64,000 nt of DNA from Natronohydrobacter sp. (lineage in GTDB: Bacteria > Pseudomonadota > Alphaproteobacteria > Rhodobacterales > Rhodobacteraceae): NCBI GenBank assembly GCA_030603695.1, contig JAUVXF010000007.1, positions 1 through 64,000 on the forward strand, given 5' to 3'. Positions 9,482-17,202 of this stretch are shown here, piece by piece. The position numbers and the translations under genes are program-made. The notes beneath the pieces were generated by a model that worked only from the letters and a program-made list of their open reading frames with translations, had not been told where the DNA came from and did not search any database. Positions within the stretch are counted from its first letter, which is position 1; every line of letters starts with the position of its first letter.

Positions 9482-10359
9482 CGCGCATTCTTTCAAGCTT
9501 TGCCGAGGTGTCGGCCAATTACTCGCTGGCTTTGGTCGATCTCTGGGGCTGCGTGCATAACGGGCTGGAAATCTATCCTGCCGCCGAACGCGCGTTGCAA
9601 GCCTTTCGGCAAGGCGGCGGGGTGGTGATTCTTGTTACCAACTCTCCCAGCCCCAAAGCCGGGGTGCAGGCCCAGCTAAATGCCATGGGGCTTGCGCCCG
9701 ATGCCTATGATGGCATTGCCACCTCTGGCGATGCCACGCAGGCGGCGATGCTGATGGGGGCCGCGGGCCGGCGGCTGTGGCATTTGGGGCCAGAGAAAGA
9801 CAAGGCGTTTTTCACCAACCTGCCCGATTGGGCAGCAAGCCAGCCCCCGATAGAACGCGTCAGCTTTGACGAGGCCGAGGGGATTATCTGCACTGGCCTG
9901 TTTGACGATGAGACGGAAACACCCGAAGATTATCGGGGGCGGTTTCTGTCTGCCAAGGCGCGCGGGTTGAAACTGCTCTGCGCCAATCCCGATATTGTGG
10001 TGGATCTAGGGGAAACCCGCCTGTATTGCGCGGGCGCATTGGCAGAACTTTATAGCCAGATGGGCGGCGAAAGCTTTTACTTCGGTAAACCACACCCCCC
10101 GATCTATGATCTTGCACGCCGCATTGCCGCCCAGACCGGGCTGAAGATTTCCGAAGATCGCACCATTGCCATCGGGGATGGGATTCGCACCGATGTGCAG
10201 GGCGGGATTGCCGAAGGGGTGGATACGCTGTTTATCACAGGCGGGCTGGCCGCAGCAGATTGCGGGCCAGATGTTGAAAACCCCGATCCCCAGCGCTTGC
10301 AAGACTTCATTGCCCGCGAAGACCGGCATCCCACATTTGCCATAGGGCGCCTGCGCTAG
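9478..10359 (+). CDS. HAD-superfamily hydrolase, subfamily IIA (TIGR01459 type)
   Basis: The 293-residue protein uses a GTG start overlapping the pyrophosphatase stop. The HAD motif I is VDLWGCVHNG with nucleophile Asp21, motif II is the TNSPS region near 60, and motif IV is IAIGDGIRTDVQGG near 220-235. This is the NagD-like IIA architecture, acting on small phosphorylated substrates. The true substrate is unknown. Coupling to pyrophosphatase suggests housekeeping phosphate metabolism but does not prove it. Confidence 0.85.
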   Translation: MTRILSSFAEVSANYSLALVDLWGCVHNGLEIYPAAERALQAFRQGGGVVILVTNSPSPKAGVQAQLNAMGLAPDAYDGIATSGDATQAAMLMGAAGRRLWHLGPEKDKAFFTNLPDWAASQPPIERVSFDEAEGIICTGLFDDETETPEDYRGRFLSAKARGLKLLCANPDIVVDLGETRLYCAGALAELYSQMGGESFYFGKPHPPIYDLARRIAAQTGLKISEDRTIAIGDGIRTDVQGGIAEGVDTLFITGGLAAADCGPDVENPDPQRLQDFIAREDRHPTFAIGRLR

Positions 10360-10556
10360 ACCGAGGCGCGCGGAACTGCCCTTGCGCGCCGGGTTGCGCG
10401 CTTGGGGCAGGTTTCGTTTCTCTGCGGTTTTGTCAGAGAGGGGCAAGGCTGCTTTCAGCATGGCGCAGGGCGGCAGCGGTTGCACCATTCACCCCGCGCG
10501 GTGCTGCAATGCCCCCGGTTCCCCCGCAATCCGGCCCGGATATCTGCCAACGCCCC
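10360..10556. other. Intergenic region without a recognised gene
   Basis: This 197-bp gap separates the convergent HAD hydrolase and EamA genes. It contains a short GC-only hairpin, GCGCGC-N6-GCGCGC, at 10384-10401, which could act as a weak terminator although no T run follows. No coding potential is convincing on either strand. Confidence 0.4.
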
Positions 10557-11459
10557 TCAGCGCCCGAATTCCACAATCACCGCACCCAGCGCAATCAGGC
10601 TCATAAGCGCCAGTTTGCGCGGGCCAACGCGCTCTTTCAGGATGAACCAACCAATCAGCGCGGCAAACACCGTGGATGTTTCGCGCAAGACCGCCGCTTC
10701 GCCCACTTTGCCGATCAAAGTGGCGATCATCACCGCGCCAAAACTGATATAGGCAATCAGCGCCCCGGACAGCCCGCGCAGCAATAGCGGCCATGGGCGC
10801 GGGGGGTGGGCCATGTTGCGATAGCGCAGCGCGCCCAAGATCATGAAATCCACCGAAGAGAGGAAGAAAAACCACGCCAGAAACGCCATCGGATCGCCCG
10901 AAAGCCGGATCGCCCAGGCATCATAGGTGGTATAGACCGCCACCATCACCCCACCTGCAAGCGCATAGGCCAGCCCGATTTTCAGCGCGCGCATGTCAAT
11001 CTGTTCTTCCGACAGATTGCGCAGCGCCAAAAGCAAAATCCCGCCCGACAGACAGGCCACGCCCAGCCATTGCAGCGCGGTATAGCTCTCGCCAAAAAAT
11101 ACCATTGCTGCCAGAACGGTAATCAGCGGGCCAGTGCCGCGCACCACGGGGTATACCACGGTAAAGGCCGCGCGTTCATAGGCCAGCGCCATGGCCAGTT
11201 TGTAGATGAAGTGAATAACCACCACCCCCGCCAGAACGGGCCACATATGCGCGGCAGGCGGGCCATAGACAAAGATGGCGATGGGCGCAGACATGGCAAC
11301 CAGCGCCAGATCAATCGCCCCGCGCGACAGCCATGGATCATGCCCGCCCTTTTGCAACGCGCCAAAGACAGCATGGGCCAGCGCGGCAGTCAGGGCCAGA
11401 AGCGTGGCCAGACGCGCGCCCTCTGGGGTGCCCACCAGCGAAAGCAGCCAATCACTCAT
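10557..11459 (-). CDS. EamA/DMT-family transporter
   Basis: The 300-residue protein has about ten predicted membrane helices arranged as two EamA repeats; the second begins near MRALKIGLAYALAGGVM. Family members export or import small metabolites, and the substrate cannot be read from sequence. It lies 67 bp downstream of hisE on the same strand with its own ATG at 11459. The C-terminus LMSLIALGAVIVEFGR is typical. Confidence 0.85.
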   Translation of the reverse strand: MSDWLLSLVGTPEGARLATLLALTAALAHAVFGALQKGGHDPWLSRGAIDLALVAMSAPIAIFVYGPPAAHMWPVLAGVVVIHFIYKLAMALAYERAAFTVVYPVVRGTGPLITVLAAMVFFGESYTALQWLGVACLSGGILLLALRNLSEEQIDMRALKIGLAYALAGGVMVAVYTTYDAWAIRLSGDPMAFLAWFFFLSSVDFMILGALRYRNMAHPPRPWPLLLRGLSGALIAYISFGAVMIATLIGKVGEAAVLRETSTVFAALIGWFILKERVGPRKLALMSLIALGAVIVEFGR

Positions 11460-11526
11460 ACGCCGCGCCCTTGCGATTGTTTAACATGTGTTCTTTATGC
11501 CCCAGAGCGCAGAGAGGCAAGGCCGC

Positions 11527-11841
11527 TCAGGGCTGGCGCGCGGCTTTCTCGGCAATGCCAGAGATACCATCGCGCCGGGCCAGCTCTGCCTCTATATCTG
11601 CCAGCGTCACACCGCGCGCGGCGCACATGACCAGCAGGTGATAGATCACATCCGCCGCCTCGCTTGTCAGGCGCGCGGGGTCGCCCTTGACGGCCTCTAT
11701 CACGGCCTCAATCGCCTCTTCCCCGAATTTTTCGGCGCATTTCTCAGGGCCTTTGGCCAATAGCTTGGCTGTCCAACTGCTATCGGGATCGGCCCCTTGG
11801 CGCGCGGCGATTGTGGCGGCCAGCCTTGCCAGCGCGCTCAT
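11527..11841 (-). CDS. hisE: Phosphoribosyl-ATP pyrophosphatase HisE
   Basis: The 104-residue all-alpha NTP pyrophosphohydrolase has the metal-binding pattern [14 protein letters not shown] then [13 protein letters not shown]. It performs the second step of histidine synthesis, converting PR-ATP to PR-AMP. Its ATG overlaps the hisF stop by four bases (11838-11841), so hisF-hisE are coupled. HisI is not fused, as is usual in alphaproteobacteria. Confidence 0.95.
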   Translation of the reverse strand: MSALARLAATIAARQGADPDSSWTAKLLAKGPEKCAEKFGEEAIEAVIEAVKGDPARLTSEAADVIYHLLVMCAARGVTLADIEAELARRDGISGIAEKAARQP

Positions 11842-12599
11842 GTCAGCCTCACAGGGATACCAGCTGCAGCCATATGCGCCTTGGCCTGCCCGATTGTGTA
11901 TTCCCCGAAATGAAAGATGCTGGCCGCCAGCACTGCCGAAGCGCCCGCCACCTGCACCCCTTCCACCAGATGATCCAGATTGCCCACCCCGCCAGAAGCG
12001 ATAACCGGAATACCCACGGCATCCACAATCGCGCGTGTCAGCGGCAAGTTGAACCCGGCGCGCGTGCCATCCCGATCCATAGAGGTAAGAAGGATTTCCC
12101 CCGCCCCTTTGGCCGCGACAGTGCGGGCAAATTCCACCGCATCAATGCCTGTGGGTTTGCGCCCGCCATGGGTGAAAATCTCCCACTTGCCGGGGCTGAC
12201 GGTTTTGGCATCTATCGCAACCACAATGCACTGGCTGCCAAAACGATCTGCCGCGCGGGCCACCACATCGGGATCGGCCACAGCGGCGGAATTGAACGAC
12301 ACCTTGTCGGCCCCCGCCAGCAACAGCGCGCGCACATCTTCGGGCGTGCGTACTCCGCCGCCCACTGTCAGCGGCATGAAGCAGGCCTCTGCCGTGCGGG
12401 TGACAAGATCAAACATCGTGCCCCGGTTTTCATGGGTGGCGTGAATATCCAGAAAGCACAATTCATCCGCCCCCGCCGCATCATAGGCTTTGGCGGCTTC
12501 CACCGGATCACCGGCATCGACCAGATCAACGAAATTCACGCCTTTGACCACGCGGCCATCGGCGACATCCAGACAGGGAATGATGCGTGTTTTCAACAT
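11838..12599 (-). CDS. hisF: Imidazole glycerol phosphate synthase cyclase subunit HisF
   Basis: The 253-residue (beta/alpha)8 barrel starts [20 protein letters not shown], where Asp11 is the first catalytic aspartate. A second catalytic aspartate lies in VVAIDAKTV (about 130). It makes IGP and AICAR from PRFAR using ammonia from HisH. The upstream extension of the frame beyond 12599 is not supported. The start faces the divergent dksA-like gene across 112 bp that include an FNR box. Confidence 0.95.
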   Translation of the reverse strand: MLKTRIIPCLDVADGRVVKGVNFVDLVDAGDPVEAAKAYDAAGADELCFLDIHATHENRGTMFDLVTRTAEACFMPLTVGGGVRTPEDVRALLLAGADKVSFNSAAVADPDVVARAADRFGSQCIVVAIDAKTVSPGKWEIFTHGGRKPTGIDAVEFARTVAAKGAGEILLTSMDRDGTRAGFNLPLTRAIVDAVGIPVIASGGVGNLDHLVEGVQVAGASAVLAASIFHFGEYTIGQAKAHMAAAGIPVRLT

Positions 12600-12642
12600 A
12601 GGCCCCTGATACCCTGCAAGCCCCGCCCCGAAAAGGGGGGAT

Positions 12643-12656
12643 TTGATACGGATCAA
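12643..12656. promoter_or_regulatory. Perfect FNR/FnrL box upstream of the DksA-like gene
   Basis: TTGAT-ACGG-ATCAA at 12643-12656 is an exact match to the FNR consensus TTGAT-N4-ATCAA. A possible -10 TACTGT lies at 12680-12685, giving a start near 12691. The box would then be centred at about -41.5, the classic class II activation position. The site also lies upstream of hisF, but farther from its start codon than an activator would need. Confidence 0.75.
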
Positions 12657-12682
12657 GGACATGAGCGCCCAAGGGCCGCTAC

Positions 12683-12698
12683 TGTGGTAAAAACCACA
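12683..12698. other. Small dyad beside the DksA-like ribosome-binding site
   Basis: TGTGGT-AAAA-ACCACA is a perfect 6-bp inverted repeat that ends where the AAGGAG ribosome-binding site begins. If transcription starts near 12691, only half of it is in the mRNA, so a DNA operator is as likely as a hairpin. Confidence 0.35.
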
Positions 12699-12711
12699 AG
12701 GAGCACAGGCC

Positions 12712-13029
12712 ATGACCGATATCGCCGCCCGCAAGGCCCAGATCACAGAGCGCAAGCTGGAACTGCTGGCGCGGATGACATTTGTGGATGAGGAACTCTC
12801 CACCCATGGCAGCGCGGATTGGGAAGATAACGCGACAGAGCATGAAGAGGATGAAACCCTTCAAGCCCTTGGCCTTTCGGCGCAAAAAGAGATTCCGATG
12901 CTGGAAGCGGCCTTGAAGCGGATCGAGGCCGGGGAATACGGGTTTTGCACCAAATGCGGCACCCAGATCAGCGACGAGCGGCTGGATTTGCTGCCCGCAA
13001 CCCCCTTCTGCCGCGACTGCGCGCAATAA
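12712..13029 (+). CDS. TraR/DksA-family zinc-finger protein
   Basis: The 105-residue protein has an N-terminal coiled-coil part and a C-terminal four-cysteine zinc finger, CTKCG...CRDCA (about residues 82-103). DksA-type proteins bind the RNA polymerase secondary channel and alter promoter kinetics, often with ppGpp. This member is shorter than E. coli DksA (151 residues), so its exact activity is uncertain. AAGGAG lies about 7 bp before the ATG. The FNR box upstream suggests anaerobic induction. prfC follows after 36 bp. Confidence 0.85.
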   Translation: MTDIAARKAQITERKLELLARMTFVDEELSTHGSADWEDNATEHEEDETLQALGLSAQKEIPMLEAALKRIEAGEYGFCTKCGTQISDERLDLLPATPFCRDCAQ

Positions 13030-13037
13030 CTTGCGTG

Positions 13038-13065
13038 GGCGCGCGTTGCGCCCTATACGCGCGCC
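13038..13065 (+). promoter_or_regulatory. Hairpin abutting the prfC start codon, overlapping a possible promoter
   Basis: GGCGCGCGT (13038-13046) and ACGCGCGCC (13057-13065) form a perfect 9-bp stem with a ten-base loop, and the right arm ends at the base before the prfC ATG. No Shine-Dalgarno is visible. TTGCGT (13031-13036), 17 bp and TATACG (13054-13059) could be a weak promoter whose start would fall on the ATG itself, which would give a leaderless mRNA. Confidence 0.4.
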
Positions 13066-14676
13066 ATGCTTGACCACGGATCAAATCGCCCCGCCCTGCC
13101 GCGCGAAATCGCGCGCCGCCGCACCTTTGCCATCATCTCGCACCCTGATGCGGGCAAAACCACGCTGACCGAAAAATTCCTGCTCTTTGGCGGGGCGATC
13201 CAGATGGCGGGCCAAGTGCGCGCCAAGGGTGAAGCGCGGCGCACGCGGTCGGATTTCATGCAGATGGAAAAGGACAGGGGCATTTCGGTATCAGCCTCTG
13301 CCATGTCCTTTGATTTCGGGACATATCGATTCAATCTGGTGGATACGCCGGGCCACTCGGATTTCTCCGAGGATACCTACCGCACCCTGACAGCCGTGGA
13401 TGCCGCGATCATGGTGATTGACGGGGCGAAGGGCGTGGAAAGCCAGACGCGCAAATTGTTTGAGGTGTGCCGCCTGCGGGATCTGCCAATCCTGACATTC
13501 TGTAACAAGATGGATCGTGAAAGCCGCGAGACTTTCGATATCATTGATGAAATCCAGCAAAATCTGGCGATAGACGTGACCCCCGCAAGCTGGCCCATCG
13601 GCACAGGGGGCGAGTTTATTGGCTGTTATGATCTGCTGCGCGACAGGCTGGAACTGATGGATCGCGCGGATCGTAACAAGCGCGGCGAATCTGTTGTGGT
13701 GAATGGGCTGGATGATCCGGCGATGGCAAACCATGTGCCCCCGCATCTGCTGGCAAAGCTGCGCGAAGAGGTGGAAATGGCGCGCGAATTGCTGCCACCC
13801 CTTAACCCGCAATCGGTGCTGGAGGGGCATTTGACGCCGATCTGGTTCGGCTCTGCCATCAATTCTTTCGGGGTGAAGGAATTGATGGACGGGATTGCAG
13901 CCTATGCGCCACAGCCACAGGTGCAAAAGGCCGAAAGCCGCCAGATTGCCCCGGAAGAAGACAAGGTGACAGGCTTTGTGTTCAAGGTTCAGGCCAATAT
14001 GGACCCCAAGCACCGCGACCGCGTGGCCTTTGTGCGGCTGGCATCGGGGCATTTTGAACGCGGCATGAAGCTGTTGCATGTGCGTTCCAAGAAACAGATG
14101 ACAGTTGCCAGCCCTGTGCTGTTTCTGGCCGCTGACCGCGAATTGGCCGAAGAGGCATGGGCCGGCGATATCATCGGCATTCCCAACCATGGGCAGTTGC
14201 GCATTGGTGATGCGCTCAGCGAGGGCGAGGCGCTGCGTTTTACCGGAATCCCGTCTTTTGCGCCTGAATTGTTGCAAGCCTGCCGCGCGGGTGATCCGAT
14301 GAAAGCCAAACATCTGGACAAGGCGCTGATGCAATTTGCCGAAGAAGGCGCGGCCAAGGTGTTCAAGCCCGCCTTTGGGTCTGGATTTATTGTGGGCGTG
14401 GTTGGGCAGTTGCAGTTTGAGGTATTGGCCAGCCGGATTGAACTGGAATACGGCCTGCCTGTGCGCTTTGAGCCAACGCAATTCACCTCTGCGCGCTGGG
14501 TATCGGGCGACAAGCTGGCGGTAGAGAAATTTGCCGCCGCCAACAAGCAGCATATGGCCGCCGACAGCGATGGCGATCCGGTATTCATGACCCGCCTGCA
14601 ATGGGATATAGACCGCGTTGGCCGCGATTACCCCGATGTGCGCCTGACCGCGACAAAGGAATTGCACGGCACGTAA
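13066..14676 (+). CDS. prfC: Peptide chain release factor 3 (RF3)
   Basis: The 536-residue translational GTPase has P-loop HPDAGKTT (residues 26-33), G3 DTPGHSDFSE and G4 NKMD, then the RF3 domain II/III region. It recycles RF1/RF2 from the ribosome after termination. The start lacks a Shine-Dalgarno and is preceded by a 9-bp hairpin. The gene ends in TAA followed at once by the 14-bp palindrome also found after the DUF1150 gene. Confidence 0.95.
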   Translation: MLDHGSNRPALPREIARRRTFAIISHPDAGKTTLTEKFLLFGGAIQMAGQVRAKGEARRTRSDFMQMEKDRGISVSASAMSFDFGTYRFNLVDTPGHSDFSEDTYRTLTAVDAAIMVIDGAKGVESQTRKLFEVCRLRDLPILTFCNKMDRESRETFDIIDEIQQNLAIDVTPASWPIGTGGEFIGCYDLLRDRLELMDRADRNKRGESVVVNGLDDPAMANHVPPHLLAKLREEVEMARELLPPLNPQSVLEGHLTPIWFGSAINSFGVKELMDGIAAYAPQPQVQKAESRQIAPEEDKVTGFVFKVQANMDPKHRDRVAFVRLASGHFERGMKLLHVRSKKQMTVASPVLFLAADRELAEEAWAGDIIGIPNHGQLRIGDALSEGEALRFTGIPSFAPELLQACRAGDPMKAKHLDKALMQFAEEGAAKVFKPAFGSGFIVGVVGQLQFEVLASRIELEYGLPVRFEPTQFTSARWVSGDKLAVEKFAAANKQHMAADSDGDPVFMTRLQWDIDRVGRDYPDVRLTATKELHGT

Positions 14677-14690
14677 GGGCGCATGCGCCC
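14677..14690. repeat. 14-bp perfect palindrome directly after a stop codon (copy 2)
   Basis: GGGCGCATGCGCCC follows the prfC stop with no gap, identical to 6146-6159 including the flanking TAA and GG. The remaining gap to ribF (14691-14851) holds a modest hairpin, GCTGCC-N10-GGCAGC, near 14721-14742, and no gene I can support. Confidence 0.6.
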
Positions 14691-14851
14691 GGTCTGGGCG
14701 TGCTGAACAGTGTCTCTGGGTGCTGCCGGGTATGTCGGGCAGCTTGGCTGAAGATGGGGGCGGCCCTTTGAGGCGCGGCAGCCTTCGGCCTTGATTCCGC
14801 CCAGGGCGAAGCCCGCCACCCACGCCAACCCGCCGCCAGATACCCCCTGCC

Positions 14852-15778
14852 CTAAAGCGCGGCCAGAATCGCGCGCGCCTCCAGGCTGTCGGCATCCATT
14901 TGGGCAATCAGCCCGTCCAGCCCGTCAAAGCGCATTTCGTCGCGCAGATGGGCAACCAGCGCCACAGACAGCGTGCTCCCATAAAGATCACCTTTGAAAT
15001 CGAAGATATGGGTTTCCAGATTTGGCAGATTCTCGCCAAACATGGGCCGCACCCCCATAGAGGCCACACCGTGATATTCGCCTTTATGCGGGCCATCCAG
15101 AACAGAGACCAACACGGCATACACCCCAAAACGCGGCGGGTGCAGCCCGGTGATGGACATGTTCGCGGTCGGGTAGCCCAACTCTCGCCCGCGCTTTTCG
15201 CCGTGCAGCACTTCGCCATCCACCCTGTGCCAATGGCCCAGCATATCGGCGGCAGCGCGGGTGCGCCCCTCGCTTAGGGCCTGCCGGATGGCGGTGGAGG
15301 AGAAAACACGATCCCCATCCGCCAGCAGCGGTGCAATGGTCACATCAAAGCCAAGACTTGCGCCCAGATCGGCCAGATCGCGCGCTGTGCCTGTGCGGCC
15401 CTTGCCAAAGCAAAAATCCGCCCCCACCACCACATGACGCACCCCAAGCCCATCTACCAGAACACTTTGGGCAAAATCGCGCGCGCTGAAGCTGGAAAGA
15501 TCGGCGCCGAAAGGCAGTTGATACAACTGCGAAACCCCCAGCCTTGCCAGACGGTTTGCGCGGGTTCGCGCGCTCATAAGCCGGAAGGGGGGCGCATCTG
15601 GGGCAAAGAATTCGCGCGGGTGGGGTTCGAAACAGACAATCCCCAAAGGCGCAGTGTCGCGGCGTGCCAGATCAATCACACGCTGATGGCCGCGGTGCAC
15701 CCCGTCGAAATTGCCCATGGCAACAGAGGCGCCCTTGGCGGCTTGCGGAATATCGTGCCAGTGATAATGCGTCTGCAT
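14852..15778 (-). CDS. ribF: Bifunctional riboflavin kinase/FAD synthetase RibF
   Basis: The 308-residue protein has an N-terminal nucleotidyltransferase half with GNFDGVHRGHQ (about 22-32) and FSSTAIRQAL near 150. The C-terminal riboflavin kinase half has the GYPTAN motif near 190. It converts riboflavin to FMN and FAD. The GGGGGC before the ATG is the likely ribosome-binding site, but it is part of a short hairpin. It follows the MaoC gene by 32 bp on the same strand and converges with prfC. Confidence 0.95.
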   Translation of the reverse strand: MQTHYHWHDIPQAAKGASVAMGNFDGVHRGHQRVIDLARRDTAPLGIVCFEPHPREFFAPDAPPFRLMSARTRANRLARLGVSQLYQLPFGADLSSFSARDFAQSVLVDGLGVRHVVVGADFCFGKGRTGTARDLADLGASLGFDVTIAPLLADGDRVFSSTAIRQALSEGRTRAAADMLGHWHRVDGEVLHGEKRGRELGYPTANMSITGLHPPRFGVYAVLVSVLDGPHKGEYHGVASMGVRPMFGENLPNLETHIFDFKGDLYGSTLSVALVAHLRDEMRFDGLDGLIAQMDADSLEARAILAAL

Positions 15779-15780
15779 CG

Positions 15781-15794
15781 GCCCCCTGCGGGGC
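15781..15794 (-). promoter_or_regulatory. Short hairpin over the ribF ribosome-binding site
   Basis: On the minus strand GCCCC-GCAG-GGGGC lies two bases before the ribF ATG, and its second arm is the only G-rich Shine-Dalgarno candidate. The 5-bp GC stem could limit initiation. It is short enough to be chance in DNA of this composition. Confidence 0.3.
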
Positions 15795-15810
15795 GCAAGC
15801 GCGCCCGCCC

Positions 15811-16269
15811 TCAGTCAAATTTCCGGCTGGGCGCAAGCACGGTGGCCTCGCCTTTCAGAACTGTCCTATCCCCTACCACGCAGCGACATTCAAGAGTGAC
15901 GCGCCGTTTTGCGTAATCGATGGTCAGCACCGTGACTTCTGCCAGCACCACATCGCCGGGCCGGACAGGGGCCATGAATTTCAAGGTTTGGCCCAGATAG
16001 ATCGTGCCATGGCCGGGCAATTGTTCGCCAATCACGGCAGAGATCAGCCCGGCAGTCAGCATGCCATGGGCAATGCGCCCTTCAAAGATGGTATCTTGGG
16101 CATAGTCATCATCCAGATGCACCGGGTTGCGATCGGTAGAGACTTCGGCAAAAAGTTCGATATCGCGATTGGTGATTTCCTTGCGCAAATAGCGCGACAT
16201 CCCGATTTCCAGATCTTCAATGCAGATTGTGCCGCGGGGAAGATTGTCATTCATACCTGTGTCCAACAT
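15811..16269 (-). CDS. MaoC-family (R)-specific enoyl-CoA hydratase-like protein
   Basis: The 152-residue single hot-dog-fold protein has the hydratase 2 signature with catalytic Asp and His, FAEVSTDRNPVHLDDDYA (about 42-59) and GRIAHGMLTAGL (about 65-76). Such proteins hydrate crotonyl- and enoyl-CoAs, and PhaJ relatives feed polyhydroxyalkanoate synthesis. The ATG at 16269 is preceded by AAAAGGG; ATG 16254 is an alternative. Phased TTGC repeats upstream could be a PHA-type regulator site. Confidence 0.85.
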   Translation of the reverse strand: MLDTGMNDNLPRGTICIEDLEIGMSRYLRKEITNRDIELFAEVSTDRNPVHLDDDYAQDTIFEGRIAHGMLTAGLISAVIGEQLPGHGTIYLGQTLKFMAPVRPGDVVLAEVTVLTIDYAKRRVTLECRCVVGDRTVLKGEATVLAPSRKFD

Positions 16270-16384
16270 CGCATTTTGCCCTTTTACTGGCCGAATCTCT
16301 CTCTGTGTTGCAGTGCAGCATTATCGGAAACCCGCTGGCCCCGCAACAGCGCAAAGCAACAATAAAACAATATTGTCTATTATG

Positions 16385-16430
16385 TTGCAACTATGTTGCG
16401 CGCGCCTTGCGGAAAGCTTGGTCAAGACCA
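16385..16430. promoter_or_regulatory. Phased TTGC triplet and TGGTC-AA-GACCA dyad upstream of the MaoC gene
   Basis: TTGC occurs at 16385, 16396 and 16407, exactly 11 bp apart, in the frame TATGTTGCAAC TATGTTGC. A perfect 12-bp dyad, TGGTCAAGACCA, follows at 16419-16430 and resembles operators of GntR/FadR-type regulators. Both lie in the 217-bp, locally AT-rich gap between the CoA-binding and MaoC genes. No regulator gene is adjacent. Confidence 0.4.
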
Positions 16431-16486
16431 GTTAAACAGGCAGCGGTCGGGAACAGCTTTCGCATGGCAGGCTTGCAGCAAGCAGA

Positions 16487-16957
16487 TCACAGGCGGGAAG
16501 AGAGAATGCCTGTATTGATCCCCCCCATCCGCAATTCCCCGAACAGGCGCTGATATTCCATTTTCGGGCACAGGTCTTGCACCACAGCGACCCCGCGCGC
16601 CTGCGCTGCGGCAGCGGCTTCATCATGACGCACACCGATTTGCAGCCAGATTGTGCGCAGGTTTGGCAGCACCTCCAGCGCTTCGGCCACAATCGGGGGC
16701 ACATGATCGGAACGGCGGAAGATATCCACCATATCCACATCTGGCGGGCAATCGGCCAGCCCGGCCCGCACGGTTTCGCCAAACAAGCTTTCCCCTGCAT
16801 GGCCGGGATTTACGGGGATGATCCGAAATCCTTTCAGCTTCAGATATCGCGCCACAAAATAACTGGGGCGAACGGGATTCAGCGAAACGCCCACCACGGC
16901 GATGCACCGCGTGGTGGTCAGAATGTTTCGCAACACGGTGTCAGAAGGTTTGTCCAT
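16487..16957 (-). CDS. CoA-binding (YccU-like) Rossmann protein
   Basis: The 156-residue protein is a single succinyl-CoA-synthetase-type CoA-binding domain: CIAVVGVSLNPVRPSYFVAR (about 18-37), GFRIIPVNPGHAGE, and a C-terminal DLCPKMEYQRL. The role is unknown beyond CoA binding. The ATG at 16957 was chosen because the longer frame would run through the terminator at 17003-17023. Confidence 0.85.
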   Translation of the reverse strand: MDKPSDTVLRNILTTTRCIAVVGVSLNPVRPSYFVARYLKLKGFRIIPVNPGHAGESLFGETVRAGLADCPPDVDMVDIFRRSDHVPPIVAEALEVLPNLRTIWLQIGVRHDEAAAAAQARGVAVVQDLCPKMEYQRLFGELRMGGINTGILSSRL

Positions 16958-16996
16958 CCGGGCATGAAAACCCCGCAGCCGGACTTTGGCAAGATG

Positions 16997-17023
16997 AAAA
17001 AACGCCCGGCATAAGGCCGGGCG
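16997..17023 (-). terminator. Rho-independent terminator downstream of uvrB
   Basis: On the minus strand CGCCCGGC-CTTAT-GCCGGGCG is followed by six T. It ends a minus-strand transcript about 180 bp past the uvrB stop. The uvrB 3' untranslated region is therefore antisense to the riboswitch-like element at 17056-17200. Confidence 0.85.
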
Positions 17024-17055
17024 CAGGTGCGGAACGAGGGACAGTAACATAGAAG

Positions 17056-17200
17056 GACGCGGATGTTCCGGTCACGCGCCATAATGCAGACATGGGAATG
17101 CCGGGGAAAATGTCCAGAGATGCTCGCGCAACTGTGAGAGCGCGCGCCGTCATGATCGGAAAGGCATCGGCCAACCCGAATGGTGCTGCCCGCCGCCCTG
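17056..17200 (+). ncRNA. Cobalamin-riboswitch-like RNA element, degenerate and orphan
   Basis: In order, the plus strand shows landmarks of the cobalamin riboswitch. They are a GTTCC segment at 17065-17069, the core GGGAA at 17094-17098, GG.G..TCC, CGCAACTGTGA at 17126-17136 (the most diagnostic block), CATGATCGGAAAGGC at 17151-17165 in place of CCACTG...GGGAAGGC, and ACCCGAATGGTGCTGCC at 17174-17190 in place of the B12 box. GCGG (17059-17062) can close with CCGC (17190-17193). Several consensus bases are changed and the P4-like stem pairs poorly. No plus-strand gene follows; the element points into the 3' end of uvrB. It may be a relic, a divergent aptamer, or the leader of an antisense RNA. 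Confidence 0.45.
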
Positions 17201-17202
17201 TC

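Noticed and set aside
15434-15916. Plus-strand frame over the ribF start
   Set aside because: It is a shadow of ribF and the MaoC gene, without a start signal.
16941-17174. 77-residue minus-strand frame over the riboswitch-like region
   Set aside because: It crosses a strong terminator with six T, has no ribosome-binding site and resembles no known protein.
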